DNA from: Anaeramoeba flamelloides
Lineage: Eukaryota > Metamonada > Anaeramoebidae
Assembly (NCBI GenBank): GCA_027625915.1
Contig: JANTQA010000070.1
Span: forward strand, 5,399,001-5,463,000
DNA: 64,000 nt
Direction of reading: 5' to 3'
Shown: positions 14,074 through 25,052 of the stretch, piece by piece
How positions within the stretch are numbered: position 1 is the stretch's first letter
How the letters are laid out: every line of letters starts with the position of its first letter
Made by a program: the position numbers and the translations under genes
The notes under the pieces: model-generated
Seen by the model: the letters and a program-made list of their open reading frames with translations, nothing else
Told to the model about the DNA's origin: nothing
Databases searched by the model: none

Positions 14074-14384
14074 ATAAGTGGGTGAGTTATAATAATTATA
14101 AGTTTGATTCATAAAAAGCGGATTTGATTTTAAATAAAAAAAAATTACACAACAATTTTCATAATCTTTCAATTAAAAATCTTTTCAAGGGTTTTTTTTT
14201 ATATCTGTCATTTTTTACATTACTTTAAGACTAAAAACTTTTAATATGCGTTTATTATTGAAGAAATGTAGTTGTGTGCTGTAACGTGTCTTCTAGTTCG
14301 GATTTTTTTTTTTTTTAATCGTTTAAATGAATTTAATATTTAATAAATTTTCTTGTTATTCCAAAAAGAAATTTAAACCAACCG

Positions 14385-14640
14385 TGTTTTTCTTATGGTT
14401 TTCTGTTTCATCTATAAACTCAAATGATTTTCCTTATGTTTTTTTGAGTTTTCTATTTATTTAGAAAATCAATCGATTTATGTTAGGTTTTTTTTTACTT
14501 TTTGAAATAAACAGAAAATTTTAATAAATTTTCTGTTTATTTCGAAAAGTAAAAAAAAAACCTAGAACACTTCAGAAATAGAATAGAAAACCTCAAAAAA
14601 ACCTAGAACACTTCACAAATATTGAGAAAACTTAATAAAA
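14385..14640. repeat. Hairpin-array repeat, copy 2
   Basis: Best-preserved foldback of this family. At 14482-14563 an arm running from TAGGTTTTTTTTTACTTTTT to AACAGAAAATTTTAAT is followed by its near-exact reverse complement ending AAAAAAAAACCTA. AGAACACTTC-type tails follow, as in copies 1 and 3. Confidence 0.6.
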
Positions 14641-15342
14641 TCAAGCAAAACTTTTCCAGAATTCAAAAAAATATATTAAAGTTTTATATTTTACCTCATT
14701 CTGTTAAAATCAGGAAAATATTTTGATGATTTTTTTAATTTTTGAAATCAACTAAAAATTAAATAATTTTTTGGTTAATTACTGAAATCAAAAAAAAACT
14801 AATGACAAATAAGAGAAAAATTTTTGATTTATCCCACATCAAAAATGAATAAATAAAATTTATAAATCTATTATTGTTTTTTAAGTCTCTCTTTTTGAAA
14901 TTAATTTGGCTTTTTATTATTTATTCTTGATTTTTTTTTTTTTTGATGAAAGATTTAATAATTTTTACAAAATTCTCAAAAAATAATTTTTACTCGAGAG
15001 TAAAGTTAGTATTTAATATTAAACAACAGTTTCTTAAATACAGGTGAATTTTTGATTTTATTTTTTCATTAAATTAGAACAAACTCTAAGAAAATTTCAT
15101 TTGTTGATAATTCAATTCAAAAACTCATAAATTAAAGTCAAAATTTTGAATAAAAAGAATAAAAAAAACAATTGAAAAAAAGAATTATCAAAGTTGACCA
15201 TTTATTTAATAAGAAGAGAGATGTTATTTTAATTTTCAAATCACGCAAAAAAATAATAAAAAAAAAAAGTGAATGTATAACAAGAATAAAACCATGACAA
15301 TTTGATTTGTTTATGTAGAGTAGAAATAAAAGAATGGTTAGT
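14641..15342. other. 3' flank of the ubiquitin-like gene; nothing else seen
   Basis: AT-rich non-coding sequence. A 70-residue minus-strand frame at 15138-15350 overlaps the end of the next gene and has no family signature. Confidence 0.3.
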
Positions 15343-16314
15343 TTAATCAATATGATACATCACATTTTTTGCCTTCTTGACATTGTCTTGAACATAGTCT
15401 GTTAATATCGAGCACATTTTTGAGTTTGGTTCAACAACAATGAATTTTAAATTTCTCCAATTAATTGATCCACTTTTTTTTTCCTCAAAAGTTTCGTATT
15501 CATTGCCAACAGTGGACATTTCACTGTTATTTTTAACAAGCTCATTATTTTTGATAAAGCTTCCTTGAAATAACCATTGACAATTATTAAACCCACAATT
15601 CGATGACTCGACGAGTGTTTTACATATTGGGCATTTACATTTTTCAATTACTTGATCACTAAAAATATTAAAAGCACCAAACCCCAGATTCATAATAACA
15701 TTATGGTCATAAGCTTCACACTTCTTGTTTGAGCATTTACCTTCTAAGCAGAATCCTTTTTTGGTAATTCTCCATTCAGGTGCACTTTGAGACCATTGTC
15801 TTTTAATTTTCCCTTCATTATTACTTACATCAACAAATTTTCGTGCTACGAATCCTCCTCCTCTTAATCTTAAAACAAGATAAAGGGTTGATTCTTTTTG
15901 GATGTTGTAGTCTCTTAAAGTTCTTCCATCTTCTAATTCCTCACCAAACCTGAGTCTTTGTTGGTCTGGTGGGATTCCTTCTTTATCTTGGATTAAGGAT
16001 TTGACCAGTTCAATGGTATCACTTGGATCAACATCCAATATAATGGTTTTTCCAGTTAAGGTTTTGACAAAGATTTTCATTTTGTTACGCAGATCCCTCG
16101 TCCTTAACTTGATAATTGAAGAGCTTGTGATATTGTAAGATCTAAAAGTCTTTTTTCGATCTAGTTGCTGTTTTTGATAGTACAGTTTTTCGAAAATGCT
16201 GATTTTTCGATTCAGTGAAACATAAAGTAACAATTCAACAAGGGATATTTTATCCATAGGTTTTACTTTCAAAGCCAAGGTTTGGCTACCCTGAATTTCG
16301 ACTTTTATTTTCAT
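15343..16314 (-). CDS. Tandem ubiquitin-like protein with Cys-rich C-terminal domain
   Basis: 323 residues. Residues 1-75 (from MKIKVEIQG) form a divergent ubiquitin-like fold. Residues ~79-153 are an almost canonical ubiquitin, from [12 protein letters not shown] to LVLRLRGG, followed directly by GFVARKF. The remaining ~170 residues carry a Cys-rich, probably zinc-binding module ([19 protein letters not shown], then CKCPICKTL and [10 protein letters not shown]). In the ubiquitin copy, I44 of the hydrophobic patch is Arg (RLRF for RLIF) and the AGKQ loop is one residue short and lacks K48. K6, K11, K27, K33 and K63 remain; K29 is Leu. I start at the Met opening the first Ubl (16314); a frame extends 30 hydrophobic residues further (to 16404) but looks like translated flank. 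It may be cleavable after RGG, or may act as an uncleaved fusion. Confidence 0.85.
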   Translation of the reverse strand: MKIKVEIQGSQTLALKVKPMDKISLVELLLYVSLNRKISIFEKLYYQKQQLDRKKTFRSYNITSSSIIKLRTRDLRNKMKIFVKTLTGKTIILDVDPSDTIELVKSLIQDKEGIPPDQQRLRFGEELEDGRTLRDYNIQKESTLYLVLRLRGGGFVARKFVDVSNNEGKIKRQWSQSAPEWRITKKGFCLEGKCSNKKCEAYDHNVIMNLGFGAFNIFSDQVIEKCKCPICKTLVESSNCGFNNCQWLFQGSFIKNNELVKNNSEMSTVGNEYETFEEKKSGSINWRNLKFIVVEPNSKMCSILTDYVQDNVKKAKNVMYHID

Positions 16315-17247
16315 AATAATTTTTTGAAAAAAATGTAAAAAAGAAAAAAATAAATTTTGAAGTATTGAGAATTCCCAAAAAAAAACTTGAAAATTTGAAT
16401 TCATAATTACTTTAGGCTTTACAGTTGACTGGGTTTAACTTACAGATTTTCTCAAAGTGGTCATGTTTACCTCATTTTTTCCTTTCGTATTTAATTACAA
16501 AAAAAAATTAGTCTGATTTGTGTCTTCTAATACAAAAAACTTTAACAGAATTAAAAGTTGGTTGTCAAAATTAAGTTTATAATTTGAAAAATAAAATGAA
16601 ATAGTTAAAATTTCGTTCCTCATACAAATCACGAAACCATTTAACACAATAGAGATCAAATTCTCAATTTCAATATTTTTCGATTAGTCTTTTTAAAATA
16701 ATTAATTAGATTTTCATCAACGAAAATCAAAAAAATTAAAAGAACTTTTCAAGTTTCTTGAAAAACAAAAAACTCTCAAACATTCTTGATACAGCCGTTC
16801 CAACCCTACCGTGAAATCTATGATAAACAGAAAATTCCTTTTCTATCTCACACTTTCATTTCTCTCACAGGATTTTATGGTCTTGTGATAGCCTATTACA
16901 AACCATGAAATTTTTTAAGAGAGCAAAAATTTCTCATAGAGAAAAAATTTAAATTTGAATTTTTCAACTTCAAACATTTCTCTATGATCAACAATTTCCA
17001 AAAATTTTTCAATTTTTTTCAGGATCCTCAATTTCTAAACACCTAAAAATCAAAAGGCAGACCATTTTAAAGAAATTACTAAATTGTATCTCCATTCTTT
17101 GTAATTTTTGTTTTGGATTTTTGAATTTGTTTCATAAACAACAAGATTTTTTTCTCAGTTTGATTCACACTAGAATTTTTAAAAAAATAAGATGTCAAAC
17201 CATAAAATCTGTCATAGCGTATAATAGAAGATTTTTTTTTTTTGTGT
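16315..17247. other. 5' flank of the ubiquitin-like gene with a dispersed repeat end
   Basis: No gene seen. At 16793 a stretch beginning TACAGCCGTTCCAACCCTAC resembles 36889 (TACAGCTTGTTCCAGCACTA). Both continue with CCGTGAAA and then similar AT-rich text, so both are probably left ends of one TA-inserted element whose right end I could not find. Confidence 0.35.
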
Positions 17248-18007
17248 TTAAGGGATTAGCGTCACCATAGATTTCTCTATAATCAAAGTATGTTGTAATT
17301 GGGTGTAAATGGTATTAGGGCACCATGGCTCAAATAGCTCTAAAAAATCTATTATAAATCTTATTGCACAATAAATTATTACATTTATTACTAATCATCA
17401 CAATTAAAAAATTTCATTTTGAAAAATTTTTTTTTTAATTCCTTTTCCAAATCTAAAAATAAAAACCCAAAATACTGTATTCCGTATATTTAATAATTTG
17501 GATTTAGAACTTCCAAAAGTAACTATTATTAGAATTTTTGAATTTCAAAGATTAACTCAATAATCATCAACATAAAAGTACAAAGACTGATTTATTTTGT
17601 TTGCTTTTGATAAATCTACTTGTAGCACCAATATATTTGCATGATTTGAGAAATAATTTAACAAAAAACTTTATTTGTTAATTATTAAATTTTTAAAAAA
17701 AAACGAATTTTTTAGTAACTAATCTACATTTCACCATAAATTTAAGATAGATATTTTATGACTTTGTAGTCTGAATATTGATAATTCAATCTTTAAATTT
17801 ATGGCGAAATGCAGATTTTATTCTGAATTTGCTGGGTTTTTTACTTTTACATACAATGGATTATTTTTAATTGATAAGATCAAAAAATATTACTACTTCG
17901 CAATCGATTTTTTAGAGACATTTGAACCATGTAGCACGAATGTGATTTGGTCCAAGAACAACATACTTTGATCCTAGGCTTCTCCTAGGTAGACGCTAAT
18001 CCCTTAA
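17248..18007. mobile_element. TTAA-flanked TIR element (TTAAGGGATTAGCGTC ends)
   Basis: The left end TTAAGGGATTAGCGTC is matched by the reverse complement at the right end (GACGCTAATCCCTTAA). Similarity between the arms continues inward for ~110-130 bp (ATCAAAGTATGTTGT; CATGG/CTCAAAT; CTCTAAAAAATC). The ~760-bp body has no coding frame. TTAA at both ends suggests TTAA targeting, but the superfamily is not clear. Confidence 0.7.
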
Positions 18008-18224
18008 ATATAAAAAATTTAAAAAAATTTTCTTCACAGCCAAGAGGTCATTTTATTATATTTTAAAAGTATTTTTAATCCAATGAATAACTTTCAAATA
18101 GGGAATCAATTATTTATACCTTTTCAGAATTATTTGTTCTTTTAAATTGGAAAAAATAATTTTACTTTGATTTTTCTTTAGGTTTTTCAGAATATAAAAG
18201 AACAGGGCAAAATCAAGGATTTTG

Positions 18225-18520
18225 GTCAATTCTTTTGAATTTTGGAAAACTGCCTTTAGCTTTTTTTTAATTTAAGAAATAAAAAGAAAATTTTTGAATT
18301 TTTTTTTTAATTTCTTAAATTAAAAAAAAGCTAGGCACTCTACGGACACTCTTGTTAGGTTTTTTTTTATTTTTTAAAATAAACAGAAAATTTTATAAAT
18401 TTTCGATTTATTCCAAAAAGTAAAAGACAACGCCATTAGCTTTTCCAAAATTTAAAAGAATTTAGTAAAATCAAAGATTTTTCTCTATTCTTTTATAGTC
18501 TGGAAAAGCTAGGCACTTGA
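18225..18520. repeat. Hairpin-array repeat, copy 3
   Basis: Series of foldbacks: TAGCTTTTTTTTAATTTAAG with its reverse complement, the AAACAGAAAATTTTATAAATTTTC unit, and AGCTTTTCCAAAATTTAAAAGAA mirrored ~50 bp later. GCACTCTACGGACACTC and GGCACTTGAAGG motifs match copy 1. The element looks like several short palindromes in tandem. Confidence 0.5.
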
Positions 18521-19728
18521 AGGATGCACTCAATATTTATCATCAGTTATTTTTTTTCCTTATTTGAGTTTTTTTAGATGAGTAGGATGTTTTCAAAACT
18601 ATTAGTTAATTTCTCTTCAAAAAAATATCCCAAAGTTGAATTTAAAGAAAATATATTGTCACATCCATTTAAAATATTTTACCCCAAAATAAACCTTTTT
18701 TTCTAGACTAGGGACTTTTAAAAACTGTAGTTATACTATTAATACCAATAAATACAACACCCTCGAGATTTTGAAGAACAGGAATGTTGATTATAATATG
18801 GATAAGCTCAATTAACAAATATGAAATGATAGTTCTAGTAATCATTTTGTCTAACTTTTTTTTTTCGCTTTTATTTTTTCATTCTAGTGTATACAAAGTA
18901 TCACAATACATATCTTTTGAAACATCGGCATTTTACTTGGAAGTGGTGTGCTTTGTATTTTTACCTTTAAAATGTTAATCCCTTACACATAGTTTGTGTC
19001 TGGATGGATTGGTTCAGAAAAAAATTGATTATGTTGGATTTTTTGTTTGAATTAGAAAAAGATTTAAGTATTGGTTTCAGAAATGGTGTTAATAGTACAT
19101 AGATCTTAACTCGGAATAATCCAAAAGAGAACTTTGAATTTATTTCTCAAAATATTTAAACATAAATTCTGGTTCTATATTGGTTGTGTGTCAAATTTGA
19201 CATGTATCTTCACAAAACCTGTTTTACTTACGTTTATTTTCAGAAAAAATCAAATTTTTTTAAAAACCAAAAAATTTTAAAAAAAAACTTTTTTTTTTAA
19301 TTTTTATTCTATTTGGACTTTTGCTCCTTGTTCTGATTTACCAACATATTTTTTTAGTGGGTTATATAGCCAATTGGTGGTTATATTTTTAAAATTGTGA
19401 GAATTGTAATTTTTCTCAAAAAAAAAAATACAGAAATGCTATCAGGTAAGCAATATCTATATATAAATAAAAAAAAAATTAAAACAAGATCAAGAGATGA
19501 AGAAAAGGTAAACCAATGTCAAGAATATGATAATGGGAATTGTTCTAAGGTAAAGGCAATGCTAAACCAATACTTGACCCATGATATATATATATATTTC
19601 AGTAATCTTAACTATAAATGAGAATTGAAATAAAAGTATGATTCAAATAAGGAGCATTATGATCAAAATTATCATTCATTTATTTCAATTATTTTTTTTT
19701 TTTCAATTCTTTGACAATTTGATTTTTT
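18521..19728. other. Non-coding stretch 3' of the LRR gene
   Basis: AT-rich. Two frames of 64 and 74 residues (18784-18978, 19397-19621) have no family signature and are probably chance. No RNA gene seen. Confidence 0.35.
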
Positions 19729-22137
19729 TTATAATTTTGAAAATTTTTGAGATAAAGTATATAAATTAGAAACAAATAAGAGTGAATTTGTTTGATAGAA
19801 ACCAGAAACATCGTTTTCTAAAAAGAAATCAATTAACTTCTTGACATTATTTTGATTAAAAGTATTTAAAATAGTTTTTGTGTTTGTAGTTGTTAAGATT
19901 AATTCCTCTGTTGATTTTTCAATGGTGTTTTCTGTTTTTGACTTTTTCTTCTTATTATTATTATTAAATTTGTTGTTGTTGTTGTTGTTTTTATTATCAA
20001 AACCAAATGTAAAAGTAAATGGGTTAATATTTAAATTATAAAATTCTGAGAGAAAAAATGGATAAAATTCAGGAATTGAAGAGAAATAATCGGTTGTTTG
20101 ATTGGTTGACAGATTTTGTTTTTCATTTTCAATTTCAATTCCCTTTTCTTTGTCTGTTTCTGTTTCTGTTTCAGTTCCAGTTTCTGTTTCCTTTTCCTTT
20201 TCCTTTCCATTTCCCTTTTCATTTTTCTTTTGGGATGGAACAGTATTTAATAAAATCCAATCTCGAAACAAATTTGATCTTAAACAAAGAATAAATTTAT
20301 TGATTTGTATTGATTTGATTTGAAGGTCATGATTTTTATTTTCATTATTGTTCTTATTCTTTTTTTTTTTATTTATATTTATTCTAAAAAATTTTTTTTC
20401 AGAATTTGTATATTTCTTGATATAATTTTGGAAATCATTTAATAATTTTTCGTTTGAAAATAACTCTTGTTTCTCCGATTGGAAAAGATTGAACAATTTG
20501 AAAATCTCAAGAATTATTTGCTTTTCCTGATAATTGAAAGAAACAGGACAATATAACCATTTTAAAAAGAATTGTTTTTGATTTTTATTTAATTCATTTT
20601 GGAATACTTCTTTGATTGACTCCCATTCAACGCCAATTCTCATCAACATTATTTCTTCTTCTGCAATGAATTTATTTGGGAAATTATTCGATAATTCATT
20701 ATTATTGGAATGAGATGAAGATGTTGAAGATGAAGAAGATGTTGAAATAAATTGATTATAATAATTCTTAAAATCTTGAATTAAAATGTCATTTGGATTT
20801 AACAAATCAAGTACACTTTTTTTTGTTTTTGGGCATTTGATATTCACTAAAAGATTTCTTTTTGAAATAATTTCTTGGTCTGTTTTTTCATTATTTGCAA
20901 ATAATAAATAGAATAGAAATTCTGTTTGATTATGAAAAATGGCTGTGTGGAAAACTGTGTTTTCCCCATTTATTATTTCTCTATCCTCTATAGATGGTAT
21001 GTTTAACAAATCAGAAGATTGGTTTATTAGTGGTATTTTCTCAATTTGAATTAATTCTTTGAATAATTGGAAATTTCCATCTTTGACTGATTTGGTTAAC
21101 TTTTTTTGAAAATTGAGATTTCTTTTTGCTATGTTATCTATTTTGATTTGATCTTTTTTATTAATCTTATTTCTATCAATATGTAGTTTGATAAGAGATT
21201 TATTGCTTTTTACAGATTGTAGAAAATCTTGAACATTTTTCTCTTTATTGGTTTTATTATAATAGTATCCGATTTTAATCTCACGAAGAACCAACGAACA
21301 AAGTGTTTTGTTTTGCTTTAATGCCTCACCGAGATTTTTGACTCCTTTTGATCCAATTTTATTATTAGAAAGATCCAATCGGGTCAGTGATTGGTTCTTC
21401 TTTAGTGCTTCACACAGAGATGTGCTTCCCTCTTCTTTAATTTTATTCAGAGAAAGGTCCAATTTGAGAATTGTTTGGTTCTTCTCAAGTGCTTCACATA
21501 AAGCTTTGATTCCATCACCTTTAAATTGATTTAAAGAAAGATTAAGGAAGATAATGGTTTGGTTTACCTTGAGGGCTTCACTCAAAGCTTGCATTCCCTT
21601 GTCTCCAATCTCATTATTATAAAGGTTCAATTTGGTAATTGTTTGGTTTACCTTGAGGGCTTCACTCAAAGCTTGCATTCTCTTGTCTCCAATTTCATTC
21701 GTATAAAGGACCAATTCAGTAATTGTTTGGTTTACTTTGAGGGCTTCACTTAAAGCTTGCATTCCCTCGTCTCTAAATTGATTATCAGTAATATTAAGGA
21801 AGGTAATGGTTTGGTTTACCTTGAGGGCTTCACTCAAAGCTTGCATTCCCTTGTCTCCAAATTTATTCCTATAAAGGATCAATTCAGTAATTGTTTGGTT
21901 TACTTTGAGGACTTCACCTAAAGCTTTCATTCCCTTCTCTGTAATTTTATTCCCTGCAAAGATCAATTTGGTAACTGTTAGGTTTTTCTTGAGGGGTTCA
22001 ATTAGCAATATTATTTTCTCATCTGTACTGATTTTACCCCAGCAGAAGTCCAATAAGGTAAGGGTTGGGTCATTTAAAGTTACCCTTTCCAATATGTTTA
22101 CATGATTTTGATTTTGGTTCATTTGTAATTTATTCAA
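19729..22137 (-). CDS. Leucine-rich repeat / ankyrin-like / BTB-like protein
   Basis: 802 residues. Residues ~25-345 form about ten 28-residue ribonuclease-inhibitor-type LRRs (NLRC3-like), pattern KVNQTITxLxLxxNxxGDKGMQALSEAL. The middle five are almost identical. Residues ~355-460 resemble ankyrin repeats (SVKDGNFQLFKELI; GENTVFHTAIFHNQTEFLFYLLF). The C-terminal third is read as a split BTB/POZ fold: INKFILCLRSNLFRDWI matches the BTB 'HKxxLxxRSxxF' block, and NNVKKLIDFFLENDVSG...LFVSNLYTLSQKF matches the late BTB helices. Between them is a long Glu/Thr/Lys/Asn-rich insert. Intronless. BTB proteins usually recruit Cullin-3 ubiquitin ligases; that role here is inference, and the BTB call is weaker than the LRR call. 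Confidence 0.85.
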   Translation of the reverse strand: MNKLQMNQNQNHVNILERVTLNDPTLTLLDFCWGKISTDEKIILLIEPLKKNLTVTKLIFAGNKITEKGMKALGEVLKVNQTITELILYRNKFGDKGMQALSEALKVNQTITFLNITDNQFRDEGMQALSEALKVNQTITELVLYTNEIGDKRMQALSEALKVNQTITKLNLYNNEIGDKGMQALSEALKVNQTIIFLNLSLNQFKGDGIKALCEALEKNQTILKLDLSLNKIKEEGSTSLCEALKKNQSLTRLDLSNNKIGSKGVKNLGEALKQNKTLCSLVLREIKIGYYYNKTNKEKNVQDFLQSVKSNKSLIKLHIDRNKINKKDQIKIDNIAKRNLNFQKKLTKSVKDGNFQLFKELIQIEKIPLINQSSDLLNIPSIEDREIINGENTVFHTAIFHNQTEFLFYLLFANNEKTDQEIISKRNLLVNIKCPKTKKSVLDLLNPNDILIQDFKNYYNQFISTSSSSSTSSSHSNNNELSNNFPNKFIAEEEIMLMRIGVEWESIKEVFQNELNKNQKQFFLKWLYCPVSFNYQEKQIILEIFKLFNLFQSEKQELFSNEKLLNDFQNYIKKYTNSEKKFFRININKKKKNKNNNENKNHDLQIKSIQINKFILCLRSNLFRDWILLNTVPSQKKNEKGNGKEKEKETETGTETETETDKEKGIEIENEKQNLSTNQTTDYFSSIPEFYPFFLSEFYNLNINPFTFTFGFDNKNNNNNNKFNNNNKKKKSKTENTIEKSTEELILTTTNTKTILNTFNQNNVKKLIDFFLENDVSGFYQTNSLLFVSNLYTLSQKFSKL
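21550..21910 (-). repeat. 84-bp tandem repeats encoding the LRRs
   Basis: On the + strand the phrase GGTTTACYTTGAGGGCTTCA followed by CTCAAAGCTTGCATTC recurs every ~84 bp, about five times with few changes. The protein-level repeats are therefore recent DNA duplications, or are homogenised. Confidence 0.85.
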
Positions 22138-23307
22138 AAAAGTAAAAAACTTTCTTTATTTAAATTTTTTCTTTGGAAAGTCTTGTTTTTGTGAAAACTC
22201 TTGAGAAAACGAAAAAGAGAGAATTGTAATAAAAAATGAAAAACAGATTAAATTCGTGAAAGGACTATCCTATTTTTTTGGATTGTTGATATTTACTCGA
22301 ATAATAAAAATGCATTTTTATTATTCAATGATTGTAAAGTCTGAGAGTCCTGTTACCTAACATTTAATTTGCATTTTTTTGGAAAAAAATTTTTCTTGTT
22401 TGAGCAAAAACATGTTTTATAAAGCCAAATGTGTAATTTTGCAAGGAAATGTATTGTAATCAAATCCAGAAAGTTTAAACTTACAATCTTATTCAAATTA
22501 AAATATTTTCGAGTTGAGAAAAAATTTGAAAAAGACGATCAGATCAAGCTAAAAGTGGTTAATAAGGGGAAAAAATTTCAATTTTAAAATATCTTAATTT
22601 TTTTGTTGGGAATTTCGAAAAGTGATTAAATAAAAAAATAACGATAACCAAAAAGCCACAAAATAAACAATACAGTTGAAAGGTTTGTACCACTAGTGGG
22701 TTAAGTATAAACGAAGTTAGTTTCAAGAAATCTACAGAAGATTAAAAATCACCTGTTTTTCTTATTTTGAAACAAAAGACAGCTAAAAGTAAAATTAAAA
22801 ATAAAGTAAAATAAAACCTTTTTTTTCTCCTTTACAACCGATTTTGAGAAGATCTCATGATTTTTTCTCATCCAATAAAATACTCAAATATTTGGATATT
22901 TTAATAAAAATTTGACATTTTCTCAAAAAACTTTTACAAAAATAACCTTGAACAGCTTTTAAAAAGAAATATTCCAAGTTTACTTTTTTTCTTCTTTCTA
23001 TTATGAAAGATGTAATTTACTGACTGATAGTATATCTACATTCAAATCGATTTTGATTGTATAACAATCAAATTTTTGTTTAAATTGTAAATTATGATAG
23101 AAATTTATCTTTGAGTTTTAAAAAATAATAATCACTGCATCGATTATTAATTGTTCTTCTTAGTGAGACTGTTTTGTTTATTGCTTCATAATTTCTTTTA
23201 TTGAAGGATCAAACTTTATAAATTATAACTTAATTCTTATTAGAACGATCATTAATAAATGTAATCTTGATCAAAATGATCATTCCCACAAACAAAAAAC
23301 AGTTTTA
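22138..23307. other. 5' flank of the LRR gene; non-coding
   Basis: AT-rich sequence upstream of the LRR-gene ATG, up to the first MITE of the TE cluster. No gene or clear promoter motif seen. Confidence 0.35.
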
Positions 23308-23507
23308 TTGTCAGTTCCACTTTTAAGGCACAAACTTTTAAAGAAATTTAAGGCACAATAAAAATATCAAATTAAGACATAAAATTCAGATTCAAGCAAA
23401 ATAAATTGAAAAAAAAAAAAAATTACAAATAATGTACCTTAATTTGAGATTTTTTTGTGCCTTAAATTTTGTTGAAAGTTTGTGACTTAAAAGTGGAACT
23501 GTCTGTA
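23308..23507. mobile_element. Palindromic MITE, old type, copy E
   Basis: Left end TTGTCAGTTCCAC, right end GTGGAACTGTCTGTA. Central arms carry diverged iterons. It lies just outside the pogo-like element. Confidence 0.85.
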
Positions 23508-23805
23508 AGATATCTTCAAGGAAACTGTTTCAACAAATCTTTTTATGTTACTGTTGTGGAAAAAAAGTGAAACAGGGAAAAAATGTGAAATAGATCTTTT
23601 TTTTCATTTTTTCTACTTTTTTTTTAATTGGGGGTTTTTCAACAATTGTGTTTTTAAAAATGATAACAAAAATTATAAAGAGAAACGCATTGAGTTCTTC
23701 AGTCAGAAATTGTTCAACAAATATTGAAAAGGCCTTTGAAACTTGGAAAAGTATCAAAAATATGGAAAACAGGGTAGTTCGAGTTAGCGCCATTTCCAAT
23801 TATTT

Positions 23806-24008
23806 TACAGTCAGTTTCACTTTTAAGGCACAAACTTACAACGAAATTTAAGGCACATAAAAAATCTCAAATTAAGGCACAAAATTTGTAATTTTTTTTT
23901 TTTTTCAATTTATTTTACTAGAATTTGAATTTTGTGCCTTAATTTGAGATTTTTTTTGTGCCTTAAATTTCGTTGAAAGTTTGTGCCTTAAAAGTGAAAC
24001 TGACTGTA
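23806..24008. mobile_element. Palindromic TA-bounded MITE, young (TTTCAC) type, copy F, in transposase
   Basis: Starts TACAGTCAGTTTCAC and ends GTGAAACTGACTGTA. It sits between codons for ...ISNYF and NVSRTT..., and leaving one TA restores AAT TAT TTT AAT GTA. Confidence 0.95.
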
Positions 24009-24143
24009 ATGTATCAAGAACAACGTTAGGTAGATGGGTTAAAAAATTTATAGAAAATGGAATTGTAACCAGAAAAGGTCGGCCATTAAAGTTGAATGAA
24101 GAACAAATAAAGAAATTAAAAATGTGTTTAAATAAAAAACTTT

Positions 24144-24346
24144 TACAGTCAGTTTCACTTTTAAGGCACAAACTTTCAACGAAATTTAAGGCACAATAAA
24201 AATCTCAAATTAAGGCACAAAATTTGGAATTTTTTTTTTTTACAATTTATTTTTACTAGAATTTGAATTTTGTGCCTTAATTTGAGATTTTTTTTGTGCC
24301 TTAAATTTTGTTGAAAGTTTGTTCCTTAAAAGTGAAACTGACTGTA
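24144..24346. mobile_element. Palindromic TA-bounded MITE, young type, copy G, in transposase
   Basis: Same ends and size as copy F. The downstream frame is offset by one base in an A-run directly after the right end. Confidence 0.95.
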
Positions 24347-24572
24347 GAAAAAAAAATGCCCCGAGTATTATTGAGATATTAGACGAAGCTAATCACTTAA
24401 TACGGGAATTTAATCTTCAAAATTTTGGAAGTCGGATAAAACAAAGTGAGATTCTTTCCAGAAAATGGGTATATGGTTGGGTAAAAAGAAATCACTGTTT
24501 CATTTTGGATTGTAAGCAAACAAAAAAAGAAAAACCACAAATAAAAGAGCAAGAACTGACAAAATATTTTTT

Positions 24573-24774
24573 TAAAGTCAGTTTCACTTTTAAGGCACAA
24601 ACTTACAACGAAATTTAAGGCACAAAAAAAAATCTCAAATTAAAGCACAAAATTCAGATTCTAGTAAAAATAAATTGTAAAAATTAAAATTTAAAATCTT
24701 GTGCCTTAATTTGAGATTTTTTTGTGCCTTAAATTTCGTTGAAAGTTTGTGCCTTAAAAGTGAAACTGACTGTA
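24573..24774. mobile_element. Palindromic TA-bounded MITE, young type, copy H, in transposase
   Basis: The left end is TAAAGTCAGTTTCAC (C to A at position 3); the right end is GTGAAACTGACTGTA. Removal joins ...TKYFF to NLRFLIQKH in frame. Confidence 0.95.
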
Positions 24775-24850
24775 ACTTAAGATTCTTAATCCAAAAGCAT
24801 AGATATAAAACCGGTCTAATTTTCAATATGGATGAAAACACTGTTTATAA

Positions 24851-25052
24851 TACAGTCAGTTTCACATTTAAGGCACAAACTTTCAACGAAATTTAAGGCA
24901 CAAAAAAATCTCAAATTAAAGCACATTTTTTTAGAATTTTAATTTTCACAAATTATTTTACTAGAATTTGAAATCATGTGCCTTAATTTGAGATTTTTTT
25001 TGTGCCTTAAATTTCGTAGAAAGTTTGTGCCTTAAAAACGAAACTGACTGTA
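24851..25052. mobile_element. Palindromic TA-bounded MITE, young type, copy I, in transposase
   Basis: Starts TACAGTCAGTTTCACATT and ends AACGAAACTGACTGTA. Removal joins MDENTVYN to NTSTEKIKV in frame. Confidence 0.95.

Noticed and set aside
17248-18007. piggyBac MITE
   Set aside because: TTAA flanks fit, but the adjoining bases are GGGATTAG rather than the CCC-type start usual for piggyBac, and no transposase is present; left unclassified.
20058-20323. Phe/Ser-rich plus-strand frames
   Set aside because: Antisense of the Glu/Thr/Lys-rich insert of the LRR-BTB gene.
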